A DNA stretch of 47,939 bases from a virus: IMG/VR virus record IMGVR_UViG_3300030108_003593, positions 7,924 through 55,862 of that record, one strand, 5' to 3'. Position 1 is the first letter of the stretch. Each line of letters starts with the position of its first letter. Made by a program: the position numbers and the translations under genes. Below are positions 1 to 8,613 of this stretch, in pieces. Below the pieces are notes generated by a model, which was given only the letters and a program-made list of their open reading frames with translations, had not been told where the DNA came from and made no database searches.

Positions 1-883
1 AGATTTGTGATTGTTTGGTTAGTTTTGATGCCTCCATTACAGAAATACCCAATTCTTTTCTCAACTCTACTGCACTCTTTACGATTGATGCGACATATGC
101 AACAGTTAGAAGTGCAGCTGCACCTAAGGCCATCATTTGTAATTTACCTGCCTCTATATTTTTCGCCTTGTCTTTTGTCTTCTTTTCTGATTCTGTGAAT
201 AGATCTAATTGCTCTCCAGCACCTTTTGTAACTTCTTTCGTAGACTTAGATGCATCTTTACTGGCTTTTGCAACTTTGTCGGCTCCCTCAGCTGCTCCTT
301 CAATAGTTTCTTCCATTTTCACACCACCCATTTCAGAAAAAGCTGCTTGAGCACCAGCAACAGTATCTTCAATACCTTGTTTTAACTTTTCCACAAAAGG
401 TAAATTTAAAAATGTCTTTTTAACTTGTTCATTTAGGTCATCAAATATTTGACTCAATCCCATTGCCTCAGATAAGGTTTGTCCAAACATACCTTCCATA
501 AAACCTTTTGCTTTTTCTAATGGACCAAGTAATAATTTTGCCTGTGCATCAAGTTTTTTTGCAGTAGCCAATGCACCTTGATACGCCTTCAAATGTGAAT
601 TCAGTACTACTGCTTGGTCTTTATTTGTTTTTGCTACTTTTGCAATTTGTTTTTGTAGAGTCTTGGTGTTGTCCATTATCAAAAATGTAGACTCACCAAT
701 ATCATCAAAACTTGTTACAATTTCAGAAATTGAATCAGTAATGGAGTCAAAGGTAGACAACATTTTCTTGACATCTTGACCTGCCTCCTTAAAAGCTTTG
801 GCTGAACCGACAACGGCGTCTTTATATAATTTTGCACCTTTGGTTAATTCGTCCTGATTCCTAACTTCTTGATTAGTTGCCAT
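1..883 (-). CDS. Tape measure protein, N-terminal part (runs off the window)
   Basis: Open minus-strand frame of 294 codons starting at the ATG at 881-883 and continuing past the left edge, so only the N-terminus is visible. The protein is Lys/Ala/Glu-rich and mostly helical, with long stretches suited to coiled coil. A hydrophobic segment (MMALGAAALLTVAYVASIV) lies at about residues 250-270. Helical build plus an internal membrane-like segment, placed directly after the tail tube and a tail-assembly chaperone, is the usual picture for a tape measure, which sets tail length inside the tube and may help DNA cross the inner membrane. No clear Shine-Dalgarno sequence is seen; the leader is A-rich. 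The T4 counterpart would be gp29, but I see no sequence match strong enough to use that name. It could also be another large baseplate-hub protein. Confidence 0.6.
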   Translation of the reverse strand, partial: MATNQEVRNQDELTKGAKLYKDAVVGSAKAFKEAGQDVKKMLSTFDSITDSISEIVTSFDDIGESTFLIMDNTKTLQKQIAKVAKTNKDQAVVLNSHLKAYQGALATAKKLDAQAKLLLGPLEKAKGFMEGMFGQTLSEAMGLSQIFDDLNEQVKKTFLNLPFVEKLKQGIEDTVAGAQAAFSEMGGVKMEETIEGAAEGADKVAKASKDASKSTKEVTKGAGEQLDLFTESEKKTKDKAKNIEAGKLQMMALGAAALLTVAYVASIVKSAVELRKELGISVMEASKLTKQSQI

Positions 884-935
884 ATTTTTTTTCTTTTAGT
901 TGAATTTTGAAATACTATGATTTCTGAAGAACTTA

Positions 936-1175
936 TTATAGATTACGATATTTTCTCAAATCGGATAAAGCTTTCTTTGCACTTGGACTACCTTGTTTTG
1001 CTAATTTCACTAAGGTTTGCTCCCAAGTATCGAGAGCCTCTTCTGTTTCTTTCGTGGCTTTCTGTATTGTAGGGTCATTATTAAATGCCTTATTTAGGGC
1101 GTTAGAACGACCTTTCAATATCAATTTTAATATTCCGTCAAGAATACCCTCTGTTAGTTTTCCACGAGTTTTCAT
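936..1175 (-). CDS. Small conserved phage protein between chaperone and tape measure
   Basis: 79 residues beginning MKTRGKLTEG. I chose the ATG at 1173-1175 rather than the TTG four codons upstream, because GGAG lies 6-7 bases before this ATG. It is a basic, helical protein with no membrane segment, cysteine motif or known catalytic residues. It sits between the chaperone frame (ending at 1212) and the tape measure (starting at 883), a place where myophages often carry a small tail-assembly factor. A copy of the window's putative promoter motif lies 17 bases upstream. The function is unknown; a role in tail assembly is inferred only from position. Confidence 0.6.
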   Translation of the reverse strand: MKTRGKLTEGILDGILKLILKGRSNALNKAFNNDPTIQKATKETEEALDTWEQTLVKLAKQGSPSAKKALSDLRKYRNL

Positions 1176-1192
1176 AAGATTCTCCAATATAG

Positions 1193-1203
1193 TTATAAAT
1201 ATC
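1193..1203 (-). promoter_or_regulatory. Putative late promoter motif (coding strand GATATTTATAA)
   Basis: Best-consensus copy of the recurrent intergenic motif, 17 bases upstream of the 79-aa gene and just before its GGAG site. The plus strand reads TTATAAATATC, which contains TATAAATA. Confidence 0.5.
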
Positions 1204-1211
1204 GTGAAATA

Positions 1212-1436
1212 CTATTTTCTCGTTATTCCAGGCTTAGAAATACCTTGAGTTTTTTTGGTTTGTTTGTCCATATATTCTTTTTCTTTTTGGTTTTGTTCTT
1301 CGTATTTCTTTATGTAAAACCTACGAAGATAGATGGGCAGGGTATACACTTGGTCAAATGTAAATTGGCCCTGTCCGAGGTAGAGGAGATACCATATCTC
1401 AGAATGCAAGTCCGCCTTATATTGCGGACTCGGGCC
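1212..1436 (-). CDS. Frameshifted C-terminal extension of the tail-assembly chaperone
   Basis: This frame reads G-P-S-P-Q-Y-K-A-D then LHSEIWYLLYLGQGQFTF and ends in a charged helix (KKYEEQNQKEKEY) before a stop at 1212. It is open through the T7 run at 1437-1443 of the preceding 256-codon gene and is the +1 (equivalently -2) frame relative to it. Slippage on the T7 run would give a fusion of about 324-325 residues. The only start inside is a TTG at 1407-1409 with AAGGCGG three bases upstream, so separate initiation cannot be excluded. Its position before the tape measure is where many tailed phages make a short chaperone and a frameshifted longer one (lambda G/GT type). The frame geometry is seen directly; that it is used is inference. 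Confidence 0.6.
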   Translation of the reverse strand, partial: GPSPQYKADLHSEIWYLLYLGQGQFTFDQVYTLPIYLRRFYIKKYEEQNQKEKEYMDKQTKKTQGISKPGITRK

Positions 1437-2187
1437 AAAAAAACTTGGTGGTGATGGGTAGTTGTAAGGTGTGATTTACTCCGTCTTCATCCATATAGTC
1501 CCAACTTAAGTCTATATCAGGTGTTACCATTCTCGCATGTTCACGCAATGCTACGGCATCCCTTGAAAGAAGATAATTATCGACAAACTCCGTGATAGTT
1601 GCCTTTTCGGAATCTCCATTTACAGATGTAATGAGTCTCTTTAGACGAGTAGTTACTCCCCTATCGACTCCATCTACTTTTGATATTTTTTTCAAACCCT
1701 CAAGTTCTCTTGTTACTTCATCTTCATCCAATGCAGTAAGTAACTTGAAAGTAACCTCTATTTTTGAATTAGGTAGCTTAAATGGTATATCACTCCCACT
1801 TTTTGGTAATAAACTTTCATCTATGATTTTATCTTTGAATGAAGTCAAATCAATTGTGTCTGATACTTTCTGACCATTAGTCGGATGTTCAAACTCAACT
1901 TCATATTTCTTACCATATGCAAGTATTCTTGCAGCTATCATAATTGCGTTTTTATCACCAATCAAAAGTTCACTATATTTTATTTTCTTATCAACAATAA
2001 GATTCTGTATGAATTTGTCAATAACTTGACCCTTTCTTACGAGATTTACTGATGTTAGAATATCCTCGTCTTTTGCGGTAGGATATCTTATTTCAATAGT
2101 ACCTTTTGCTAATGGTGATTCTTTTGGATAGAGTTTACCTTGTGACGGCAAATCTACCACTTCAGTTGGAAACTGAAAGTCAGCCAT
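1417..2187 (-). CDS. Tail-assembly chaperone / baseplate-hub assembly protein (T4 gp26-related?)
   Basis: 256 residues beginning MADFQFPTEVVDLPSQGKLY, with AGGAG before the ATG. A soluble alpha/beta protein with no signal or membrane segment. The N-terminal ...LPSQGKLYP... followed by a long helical region (KFIQNLIVDKK, KNAIMIAARILAYG) resembles proteins that T4-like marine phages carry between tail tube and tape measure, usually annotated as baseplate-hub assembly or gp26-like. I am confident of the class by position, less so of the T4 number. The 3' end holds T7 (1437-1443) within the codons for Lys-Phe-Phe-Trp. The next frame is open across this run, so a minority of ribosomes may make a longer form. 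In the zero frame the protein ends W-P-E-S-A-I. Confidence 0.6.
   Translation of the reverse strand: MADFQFPTEVVDLPSQGKLYPKESPLAKGTIEIRYPTAKDEDILTSVNLVRKGQVIDKFIQNLIVDKKIKYSELLIGDKNAIMIAARILAYGKKYEVEFEHPTNGQKVSDTIDLTSFKDKIIDESLLPKSGSDIPFKLPNSKIEVTFKLLTALDEDEVTRELEGLKKISKVDGVDRGVTTRLKRLITSVNGDSEKATITEFVDNYLLSRDAVALREHARMVTPDIDLSWDYMDEDGVNHTLQLPITTKFFWPESAI
1437..1443 (-). promoter_or_regulatory. Possible programmed frameshift (slippery) site, T7
   Basis: Seven consecutive T on the coding strand, read in zero frame as G-TTT-TTT-TGG. A +1 slip of the P-site tRNA-Phe (to TTT GGC) or a -2 slip (adding one Phe) both enter the 75-codon downstream frame, which is open from about 30 bases upstream of the run to 1212. 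A homopolymer of this length placed exactly in the frame overlap is the main evidence. Confidence 0.5.
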
Positions 2188-2271
2188 TGCTATACTCCTA
2201 TGTTATTATACTATACTAAAACCATTTATATAACTATACTTTTGGAAAAAATGCCAGATATAAAAGTATTG

Positions 2272-2763
2272 TTAGAATTGTAATATTGCGTAATCGTATT
2301 GTAATGTTAGTGTTATGTCTACTGGATCAGTTCCATTACCCCAATCCAAATCATTGAAAGCTGCATTCTGTATGTATGCCCCTTTCAATGTCCATTCTTC
2401 TACAACATCACCAACAGGTCCGAGTAGATTGAATGTTACATCTTTTTTATAAAAGTCTGAATATCCATCACGACCCGTAACAGACTCGTGTGATAATCTA
2501 ACCCATTCCATTACTGCCTGTGCAGCCGATGGAACAACTGGGTCGTAAAGTGTTATGTCTATAGTTTGCCAAGCACCTTTACCCTTGACATATCTTTTCA
2601 CATTTATGTGATCTAATTCTATTGTATCAAACTGAATAGATGGTCTATTTGCCGCTTTGATAAGGTAAGACGGAATTCCTTCAATGTACATTACATATCG
2701 GTTTTTAGTCTTCGGTTCAAACGGTGTGAACATTATTTCAGAAGGATCTAATAAATCTGGCAT
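2272..2763 (-). CDS. gp19: Tail tube protein (T4 gp19 homologue)
   Basis: 163 residues beginning MPDLLDPSEIMFTPFEPK, GGAGA eight bases before the ATG. The length equals that of T4 gp19 (163 aa). Features shared with T4-type tube subunits are the N-terminal disordered arm, the early beta strand KNRYVMYIEGIPSYLIKAA, the central RYVKGKGAWQTIDITLYDP strand pair and the C-terminal beta strand (DITLTLQYDYAILQF). Subunits of this family stack as hexameric rings inside the sheath and form the DNA channel. It follows the sheath gene, separated by a terminator and a promoter motif, so it may be transcribed separately at high level, as needed for a very abundant virion protein. Confidence 0.92.
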   Translation of the reverse strand: MPDLLDPSEIMFTPFEPKTKNRYVMYIEGIPSYLIKAANRPSIQFDTIELDHINVKRYVKGKGAWQTIDITLYDPVVPSAAQAVMEWVRLSHESVTGRDGYSDFYKKDVTFNLLGPVGDVVEEWTLKGAYIQNAAFNDLDWGNGTDPVDITLTLQYDYAILQF

Positions 2764-2797
2764 TTGATTTCTCCAATTAAAAAATTTCTTATTTCAG

Positions 2798-2808
2798 TAA
2801 TAAATATC
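2798..2808 (-). promoter_or_regulatory. Putative late promoter motif (coding strand GATATTTATTA)
   Basis: Recurrent motif 34 bases upstream of the tail tube start. It lies just after the terminator that closes the sheath transcript, the arrangement expected if it restarts transcription. Confidence 0.55.
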
Positions 2809-2880
2809 AGTATTCTAAAAAATCGTCTGATTTGTTTTGGTATCATTTTTCATAGTTTTTTCATAGTTTTATTCTTAAAC

Positions 2881-2908
2881 AAAAAACCCCACGAATGTGG
2901 GGCTTTTT
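2881..2908 (-). terminator. Rho-independent terminator after the tail sheath gene
   Basis: Hairpin with arms CCCCAC and GTGGGG around a four-base loop. On the minus strand it is preceded by AAAAAG and followed by a run of T, and it begins 17 bases after the sheath stop codon. Confidence 0.85.
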
Positions 2909-2925
2909 GAAATGTAATTGACTAA

Positions 2926-5406
2926 TTACTCTGGAAAAGAAGCTCCAGTTGGTTGTACAATAAAGTCAAGTACAATGAACTCTGCAGTTCTTGTTGGTTG
3001 AATGAAGATTTGTCCAACTAACCTATTTCTGTCTACGACATCAGGTGTGTTGTTTGAATCGTCCATTACAACTCTGAACGCTGACAGACCACTATTAGCC
3101 TGTACTGATTCTAAGAACGGATTCACAATGTTCAAGAAACGATTTCTTGTAGAGATTGTGTTCTGTTCAAATACCAAGAACCTTGAAGAACTTGAGATAA
3201 ACTTCTTAAGTCTAATCAACAATCTTCTTACATTTACCCTATCCAATGCAGATGGTTTTGCTTGTAAGGTCTTTTGACCCCAAACACAAACACCTTGACC
3301 AGGAAATGTTGCGATTGGATTGACTCTACCTTCGTATAAGTCATCTCTTTCTTCGTGAGTCAATCGTGTTTTAGCTTCTGTTACAGAAGTCAAACCACCA
3401 CGATTCAAACCAGCAGGTGCGAACCATTCGTGTGCCACTTTATCAGTAAAAGATATTACACCAGGTAATACTACTGAAGGCGGAACCCAAGTAGGTAGAT
3501 TTGTATTTAAGTCTACAATCTTTACCCACGGATAATAAGTTGCCGCATAATTAGTGTCGAATTTTTCTACCTCACCAGTTACTGTACTGATTGTATCACC
3601 CCAAGCTGCTGAATCCATTACATAAAATGTATCTGCTCTTTCTTCCACTTTAGTGATAGCATGATTAGTTACATTAGAGTGTAATCTTGAAATCACACCA
3701 GGTGTTACCAACATATTGATATCAAACTCATCAGCATTACTTATTGCATTTAGTGCCCTCTTATAAGCAACTGAACCACTTGCAGTAGAACTTGATAAAT
3801 CAAATCCAGAACTATTTGCAGAAGTGATTTCAGCACCAACATAAGGTACTAACGCAGGATTGTTACCATCGAATCCAAACTGAAATGGTACTTGGAATTT
3901 TCTTTGTCTGATATGTGAAGCAGTCAAAGTAATTGATTCAGTTGCATCAGATGATGTTCCATCAAGTGCTGCAGCTGCTTCTGCACTTCCTAATTGGTCT
4001 TCCAATGAGAAAGTAACATTGTTACCATTACCAGCATCTTTTGGAATCGGATTTAGATACTCTCTACTATCAAAGTTAGAGAAGTCAAATCCATAAGCTT
4101 TTGCAGCCTGATACTGACCTGTTACTGAGTTTACCTGAGTAGTCACAAAAGAAGCACTTGGTACATTTGTTGTACCAGGAACAGGATTGAATACTTTTCC
4201 AAAACCCATAGGTACTACAGATTTTGCTAATGAATTCAATGCACTTCCGTTACTTCCTTGGTCTGTGTAGTCACCAACTCTGATATACTTTGATTTATTT
4301 GGATAGTCACCATAATAGGTAAGTTTACCATTTGCATCAATCTCAACATATCTGTCACCAATAACTCTTGCGAAATATTGTGGTGATGTTGGGTCAAAGT
4401 TTAGGTTATCAAACTCCTCAAGTGTAACATTATCGTCAAATTGGTCTGGATTATATTTCTTCACTTGTAATGCGAAAGAACCATAATCAGAACCAAGAAT
4501 TGAACCAGCAGCTTTTATCTGACTAATTTCAATCCTAAATTGTTGATTCATTTCAGCACCGTGATTTCTTGTGTACACCCTAAATAGATTCTTAGCAGTT
4601 CCACCTATTCTTTGTGATAAAATATAAGGTGTTCTTGCATTTGAATATGAAGAGTTTCCAGTCCAAGTATTTGCACTTCCATAAGTATCATAAGATTGTG
4701 TACCAGATTTGAAATCTAATGTACCACTTCCAGTTACAATATATGATGAGGAAAGACTTGGTAATGCACTTTCAGTTTGTGCAGCCAGTTGATCCTTATG
4801 TACGACATGCGAATTTTTGAAACTTGCTAACAAGTAAACCGATGAATCTTGATTCAAAGGGTCTCTTGAGATAACATTTTCAATATAATTTGCACTTGAT
4901 GTGTCGAATGACAAAGTATAAGTTTCAGCAGCGACATTAGAACCAGATACTGTCAATACAAATTCAGACGAAGCTGAAGCTGCACTACTCAAACCAACTC
5001 CTGTAAATCCTATGTCGGAAATACCTGAGTTAGATTTAGCAGATGGTGCTAAGGTTGCAGCAACTTTACCATTGAACGAGGATTGGAAGTTGGAATCACC
5101 ATCATTCTTATATTCAAGATTGATGTAATCAACTTCATACCCACCTATGTGTAAAACTCTAACTACGGTTACAGTACCTGCACTTCGTAGATATTCTCTT
5201 ACAGCATATGGAGTATAAAACCTCTTATCCGTGGATCCAAACATCTCTTCAAACTCAGAGAAGTTACGAATAAGGGTTGGAACAAATGCCGGCCCTTTTA
5301 CTGTTGGCCCGATAATAGCAGCTCCTATTTCCGCAATACCTTGCGGTAGGAATGATATGTCGGTTTCACGAGTAAAAACGCCTGGACTTACTATTCGTTC
5401 AGCCAT
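2926..5406 (-). CDS. gp18: Tail sheath protein (T4 gp18 homologue)
   Basis: 826 residues (T4 gp18 is 659), start MAERIVSPGVFTRETD, GGGAG eight bases before the ATG. The N-terminus is the family hallmark: SPGVFTRETDISF and the domain that inserts into neighbouring subunits (GPTVKGPAFVPTLI, then a FxEFEEMFG segment). The conserved C-terminal core holds RVNVRRLLIRLKKFI, FVFEQNT-like and LVGQIFIQPTRTAEFIVLDF strands. The middle (about residues 100-560) is the variable, surface-exposed protrusion region and is rich in Ser/Asn/Gly, which explains the extra length. The protein forms the contractile sheath around the tube. A terminator follows directly. Confidence 0.95.
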   Translation of the reverse strand: MAERIVSPGVFTRETDISFLPQGIAEIGAAIIGPTVKGPAFVPTLIRNFSEFEEMFGSTDKRFYTPYAVREYLRSAGTVTVVRVLHIGGYEVDYINLEYKNDGDSNFQSSFNGKVAATLAPSAKSNSGISDIGFTGVGLSSAASASSEFVLTVSGSNVAAETYTLSFDTSSANYIENVISRDPLNQDSSVYLLASFKNSHVVHKDQLAAQTESALPSLSSSYIVTGSGTLDFKSGTQSYDTYGSANTWTGNSSYSNARTPYILSQRIGGTAKNLFRVYTRNHGAEMNQQFRIEISQIKAAGSILGSDYGSFALQVKKYNPDQFDDNVTLEEFDNLNFDPTSPQYFARVIGDRYVEIDANGKLTYYGDYPNKSKYIRVGDYTDQGSNGSALNSLAKSVVPMGFGKVFNPVPGTTNVPSASFVTTQVNSVTGQYQAAKAYGFDFSNFDSREYLNPIPKDAGNGNNVTFSLEDQLGSAEAAAALDGTSSDATESITLTASHIRQRKFQVPFQFGFDGNNPALVPYVGAEITSANSSGFDLSSSTASGSVAYKRALNAISNADEFDINMLVTPGVISRLHSNVTNHAITKVEERADTFYVMDSAAWGDTISTVTGEVEKFDTNYAATYYPWVKIVDLNTNLPTWVPPSVVLPGVISFTDKVAHEWFAPAGLNRGGLTSVTEAKTRLTHEERDDLYEGRVNPIATFPGQGVCVWGQKTLQAKPSALDRVNVRRLLIRLKKFISSSSRFLVFEQNTISTRNRFLNIVNPFLESVQANSGLSAFRVVMDDSNNTPDVVDRNRLVGQIFIQPTRTAEFIVLDFIVQPTGASFPE

Positions 5407-5449
5407 TTAATTCTCCCAATTGGTTATAGTTGTTGTTAAATTTTTATAT

Positions 5450-5460
5450 AAGTAAATATC
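5450..5460 (-). promoter_or_regulatory. Putative late promoter motif, variant (GATATTTACTT)
   Basis: Two-base variant of the recurrent motif, 43 bases upstream of the sheath start in an 89-base AT-rich gap. Confidence 0.4.
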
Positions 5461-5495
5461 AAATAAAATTCCCAAAATCACTTTCTGTACGAAAT

Positions 5496-5792
5496 TTATT
5501 TACTCTCTCCTTGAGTATCACTTTCACTCGGTGTAAAAACACCTGTGTTTGGGTCTAATGTACCTGGTCCATATTTCTCGGTTATCTTATTAGTCAATTC
5601 TACTTCTTCTTTTTGAGTTTCTTCAAACTTCTTTATCATATCAGAATGAGCTTGACTAAGTGCAGCTTGTCGTTGAGAATTCAGTAATTTCTGAACTTCA
5701 ATCTCACCAAGTCTATTTGTACACTCTACATAGTCTGTTTTTAATTGATTTAGTTTACTTACTTCTTCTTCCGTGAATTTTATATCACTCAT
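5496..5792 (-). CDS. Small coiled-coil protein before the tail sheath
   Basis: 98 residues beginning MSDIKFTEEEVSKLNQLK, AGGAG eight bases before the ATG. The first 75 residues are highly charged with heptad-like Leu/Ile spacing (likely coiled coil). They are followed by a turn (YGPGTLDPNTGVFTP) and a polar tail. Small proteins with this helix plus YGxGxLDxxxGxFTP ending recur in marine phage genomes; their role is not known to me. The position between the last fibre gene and the sheath suggests a fibre-assembly or structural accessory role, which is inference. No catalytic motif is visible. Confidence 0.7.
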   Translation of the reverse strand: MSDIKFTEEEVSKLNQLKTDYVECTNRLGEIEVQKLLNSQRQAALSQAHSDMIKKFEETQKEEVELTNKITEKYGPGTLDPNTGVFTPSESDTQGESK

Positions 5793-5812
5793 TTATAACT
5801 CCTAAATTATCT

Positions 5813-5823
5813 TATATAAATAG
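5813..5823 (-). promoter_or_regulatory. Putative late promoter motif, variant (CTATTTATATA)
   Basis: Variant of the recurrent motif, 20 bases upstream of the 98-aa gene. Confidence 0.35.
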
Positions 5824-5850
5824 TTTTAAAACTTCTGTAAATAGTATTTT

Positions 5851-8583
5851 TTATGCAATTCTCGTTATAATACCATTAGATATTGTCATAGTTTTTGTTG
5901 TCCTACTATCTTGTAAAAATCTTTGACTTGTATTCAAACTACCACTACCAGCTGGGCCTTGAGGTCCTGGAGGTCCTGCGGGACCTTGAGGGCCTGGAGG
6001 TCCTTGTACTGAGACTCCACTTGTTCCACTCGAACCACTTGCACCAGTTGGTCCTTGTGCTCCTCTATCACCTGGTGCTCCTCTATCACCTTGAGGTCCT
6101 GGAGGGCCTTGTACTGAGACTCCACTTGTTCCACTCGAACCACTTGCACCAGTTGCACCTTGTCCACCTTGTGCACCTTGAGGTCCTGGAGGTCCTGGAG
6201 GTCCTTGAGGTCCTGTACCACCATCTCTACCACTTGTTCCACTCGAACCACTTGCACCAGTTGGTCCTTGTGGGCCTGGAGGTCCTGCAGGTCCTTGTGG
6301 GCCTGTTCCACCTGGAGGGCCTTGTACCGAAACTCCACTCGTTCCACTACTTCCACTTGCACCTTGTGGTCCTGGAGGTCCTTGAGGGCCTGGAGGGCCT
6401 TGTACGGAAACTCCACTTGTTCCACTCGAACCACTTGCACCTGGAGGTCCTGGAGGGCCTTGTACCGAGACTCCACTCGTACCACTTGAACCACTATTAC
6501 CATCTCTACCATCAGTACCGTTTCTACCATCAGTACCACTTGTACCACTTGTACCACTACTTCCACTCGTTCCACTACTTCCATTTGCACCTGGAGGTCC
6601 TTGTGGGCCTGCTACACCTTGTGCACCTTGAGGGCCTTGAGCTCCTTGAGGTCCTGTAATACTTCTTCCACTTGTTCCACTTGAACCATCAGCTCCTCTA
6701 CCACCTTGTGGGCCTTGTGGGCCTGGAGGACCTTGTACCGAAACTCCACTTGTTCCACTACTTCCACTTGTCCCACTTGTTCCACTCGTACCACTTGAAC
6801 CACTTGGGCCTTGTGCACCTGTTCCACCTTGAAGTCCTTGAGCTCCTCTATCACCTTGTGAGCCTTGTGGTCCTGTTCTTCCACTTGTACCACTTGAACC
6901 ACTTGAACCACTCGTACCACTTGTACCCGAAGTCCCACTCGTACCACTTGTACCACTTGAACCACTTGGGCCTTGTCCACCTTGTGCACCTTGAGGGCCT
7001 TGAGGACCTGTAGCTCCTCTATCACCTTGTCTACCATCAACACCACTTGTTCCTGAAGAACCACTTGAACCACTTGTGCCACTTGTTCCACTCGAACCAC
7101 TCGTACCACTTGTACCTGAAGTTCCACTTGTACCACTTGAACCACTTGGGCCTTGTGCACCTGTACCACCTTGTGGACCTTGAAGTCCTGTAGCTCCTCT
7201 ATCACCTTGAGGTCCAGTTCGTCCACTTGTTCCACTACTTCCACTTGAACCACTTGTACCACTTGTACCTGAAGTTCCACTTGTTCCACTCGAACCATTA
7301 ACACCAGCAGCACCTTGAGGTCCTTGGTCACCTTGAAGTCCTTGAGGGCCTTGTGGTCCTGGTGGTCCTGTACCACCATCTCTACCACTCGTACCACTAC
7401 TTCCACTTACTCCACTCGTACCACTCGAACCACTTGTTCCACTTGAGCCAGATGTTCCACTTGTACCTGAACTTCCACTTACCCCACTTGTACCACTTGA
7501 GCCAGATGTTCCACTTGTGCCTGAAGTTCCACTTGTTCCACTCGAACCACTATCACCTTTATCACCAGTTCTTGCGAATGTAACTATAACAAACTCACCA
7601 TTACTAAATGGTGAACTATCAGAATTAGCAACTACTCCACCATCAACTGTAAAGTAACCACTCTCTTCGGAAATACGAGTAATTGTCATCAAAATAAATT
7701 GTGATGAATCTGTAAGATTTGAAATTCTAAAATGTCCTTTTATGGTTGATGTAGAGTCATCTATTGTTCTTAGATATGTTTGTATGTCTTCTGAATTACT
7801 ATCCGCATCATCGATAATCATACGAGTTGCAGAACTTTGTGTAGAATTATTTAGTCTTATTATACCAGAACCAGGATCACTTGTAGTTGTAGAAGTACTA
7901 AATCTATATCTAAATGTTGCTCCACCAAAGTTACCATCTTGTCCACTTGTACCAGATGTTCCACTTGTACCACTTGTTCCACTACTACCACTTGTACCAC
8001 TTGTACCGCTTGACCCACTTACTCCACTCGTACCACTTGAACCACTATTACCACTCGTACCACTCGAACCACTCGTTCCACTTGTTCCACTACTTCCACT
8101 TGTACCACTTGAACCAGGATTTCCACCTCTACCATCTTGTCCACTTGTACCACTTGTGCCACTCGAACCACTCGTTCCACTTGTTCCACTACTTCCACTT
8201 GTTCCGCTTGAACCAGATGTTCCACTCGTACCACTCGTACCAGATGTCCCACTTGTTCCACTCGTACCACTTGAAAAATTTGTACCTTGTACATATGTGT
8301 CTATTGCATCTAAATCTTGTTGCATCTCATCAATCAGAAATGCTATAGGACCTACGAAATCTGAAAAACCATCATCTTCCAACCAACGACCTTTTGCAAC
8401 AGATTCGGATGCAGCATTATGTACACTTTCGGTAACATAAAAGGCCAAATCTGTTTGGTCATAAGTTACACCTTTATCGGAAGCTACATCACCTCGACTT
8501 CTCGCAGAAGATATCTTCGTTTTTTGATCAGAAGTTTCTGCTAATTTGAATATCCGTTTTCGTGCTTTTCTTGTTATTGCCAT
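5851..8583 (-). CDS. Collagen-like fibre protein (910 aa)
   Basis: Start [19 protein letters not shown] with a basic N-terminal head of about 100 residues. Next comes a Gly-X-Y tract of the GTS/GSS type (8275-7935) and a globular module of about 125 residues (7932-7552). Then follows a long mixed Gly-X-Y region (about 530 residues) alternating GTSGSS blocks with Pro-rich collagen blocks such as [10 protein letters not shown]. The C-terminus is short ([13 protein letters not shown]...NGIITRIA). Gly at every third residue implies a trimeric triple-helical stalk; phage proteins of this kind are fibres or surface decorations. The N-terminus probably anchors it to the virion. It is the smallest and most Pro-rich of three tandem fibre genes. 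Whether it is a tail fibre, neck whisker or head decoration cannot be told from sequence. Confidence 0.85.
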   Translation of the reverse strand: MAITRKARKRIFKLAETSDQKTKISSARSRGDVASDKGVTYDQTDLAFYVTESVHNAASESVAKGRWLEDDGFSDFVGPIAFLIDEMQQDLDAIDTYVQGTNFSSGTSGTSGTSGTSGTSGTSGSSGTSGSSGTSGTSGSSGTSGTSGQDGRGGNPGSSGTSGSSGTSGTSGSSGTSGNSGSSGTSGVSGSSGTSGTSGSSGTSGTSGTSGTSGQDGNFGGATFRYRFSTSTTTSDPGSGIIRLNNSTQSSATRMIIDDADSNSEDIQTYLRTIDDSTSTIKGHFRISNLTDSSQFILMTITRISEESGYFTVDGGVVANSDSSPFSNGEFVIVTFARTGDKGDSGSSGTSGTSGTSGTSGSSGTSGVSGSSGTSGTSGSSGTSGSSGTSGVSGSSGTSGRDGGTGPPGPQGPQGLQGDQGPQGAAGVNGSSGTSGTSGTSGTSGSSGSSGTSGRTGPQGDRGATGLQGPQGGTGAQGPSGSSGTSGTSGTSGTSGSSGTSGTSGSSGSSGTSGVDGRQGDRGATGPQGPQGAQGGQGPSGSSGTSGTSGTSGTSGTSGSSGSSGTSGRTGPQGSQGDRGAQGLQGGTGAQGPSGSSGTSGTSGTSGSSGTSGVSVQGPPGPQGPQGGRGADGSSGTSGRSITGPQGAQGPQGAQGVAGPQGPPGANGSSGTSGSSGTSGTSGTDGRNGTDGRDGNSGSSGTSGVSVQGPPGPPGASGSSGTSGVSVQGPPGPQGPPGPQGASGSSGTSGVSVQGPPGGTGPQGPAGPPGPQGPTGASGSSGTSGRDGGTGPQGPPGPPGPQGAQGGQGATGASGSSGTSGVSVQGPPGPQGDRGAPGDRGAQGPTGASGSSGTSGVSVQGPPGPQGPAGPPGPQGPAGSGSLNTSQRFLQDSRTTKTMTISNGIITRIA
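7552..7932 (-). repeat. Fibre module copy 1 ([13 protein letters not shown] domain)
   Basis: Globular domain of about 125 residues running from NFGGATF to FARTGDKGD, flanked on both sides by Gly-X-Y tracts. Signature segments are [19 protein letters not shown] and GYFTVDGG. Three more copies occur in the two larger fibre genes. The last Gly-Asp-Lys-Gly-Asp runs directly into collagen phase. Confidence 0.9.
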
Positions 8584-8599
8584 TTATGTTTCCAATTTC

Positions 8600-8610
8600 T
8601 AATAAATATC
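8600..8610 (-). promoter_or_regulatory. Putative late promoter motif (GATATTTATTA)
   Basis: Perfect copy of the recurrent motif, 16 bases upstream of the 910-aa fibre start, inside the 30-base gap between two fibre genes. Confidence 0.5.
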
Positions 8611-8613
8611 ATT

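Noticed and set aside
2233-2266. Inverted repeat ATACTTTT/AAAAGTAT after the tail tube stop
   Set aside because: An AT-only stem with an 18-base loop and no following T run; too weak to call a terminator.
5934-7406. Minus-strand frames rich in V/Q/E repeats (VVQVVQVEQ) inside the fibre genes
   Set aside because: Shifted-frame readings of the same Gly-X-Y repeats on the coding strand; they start and stop inside a clear gene.
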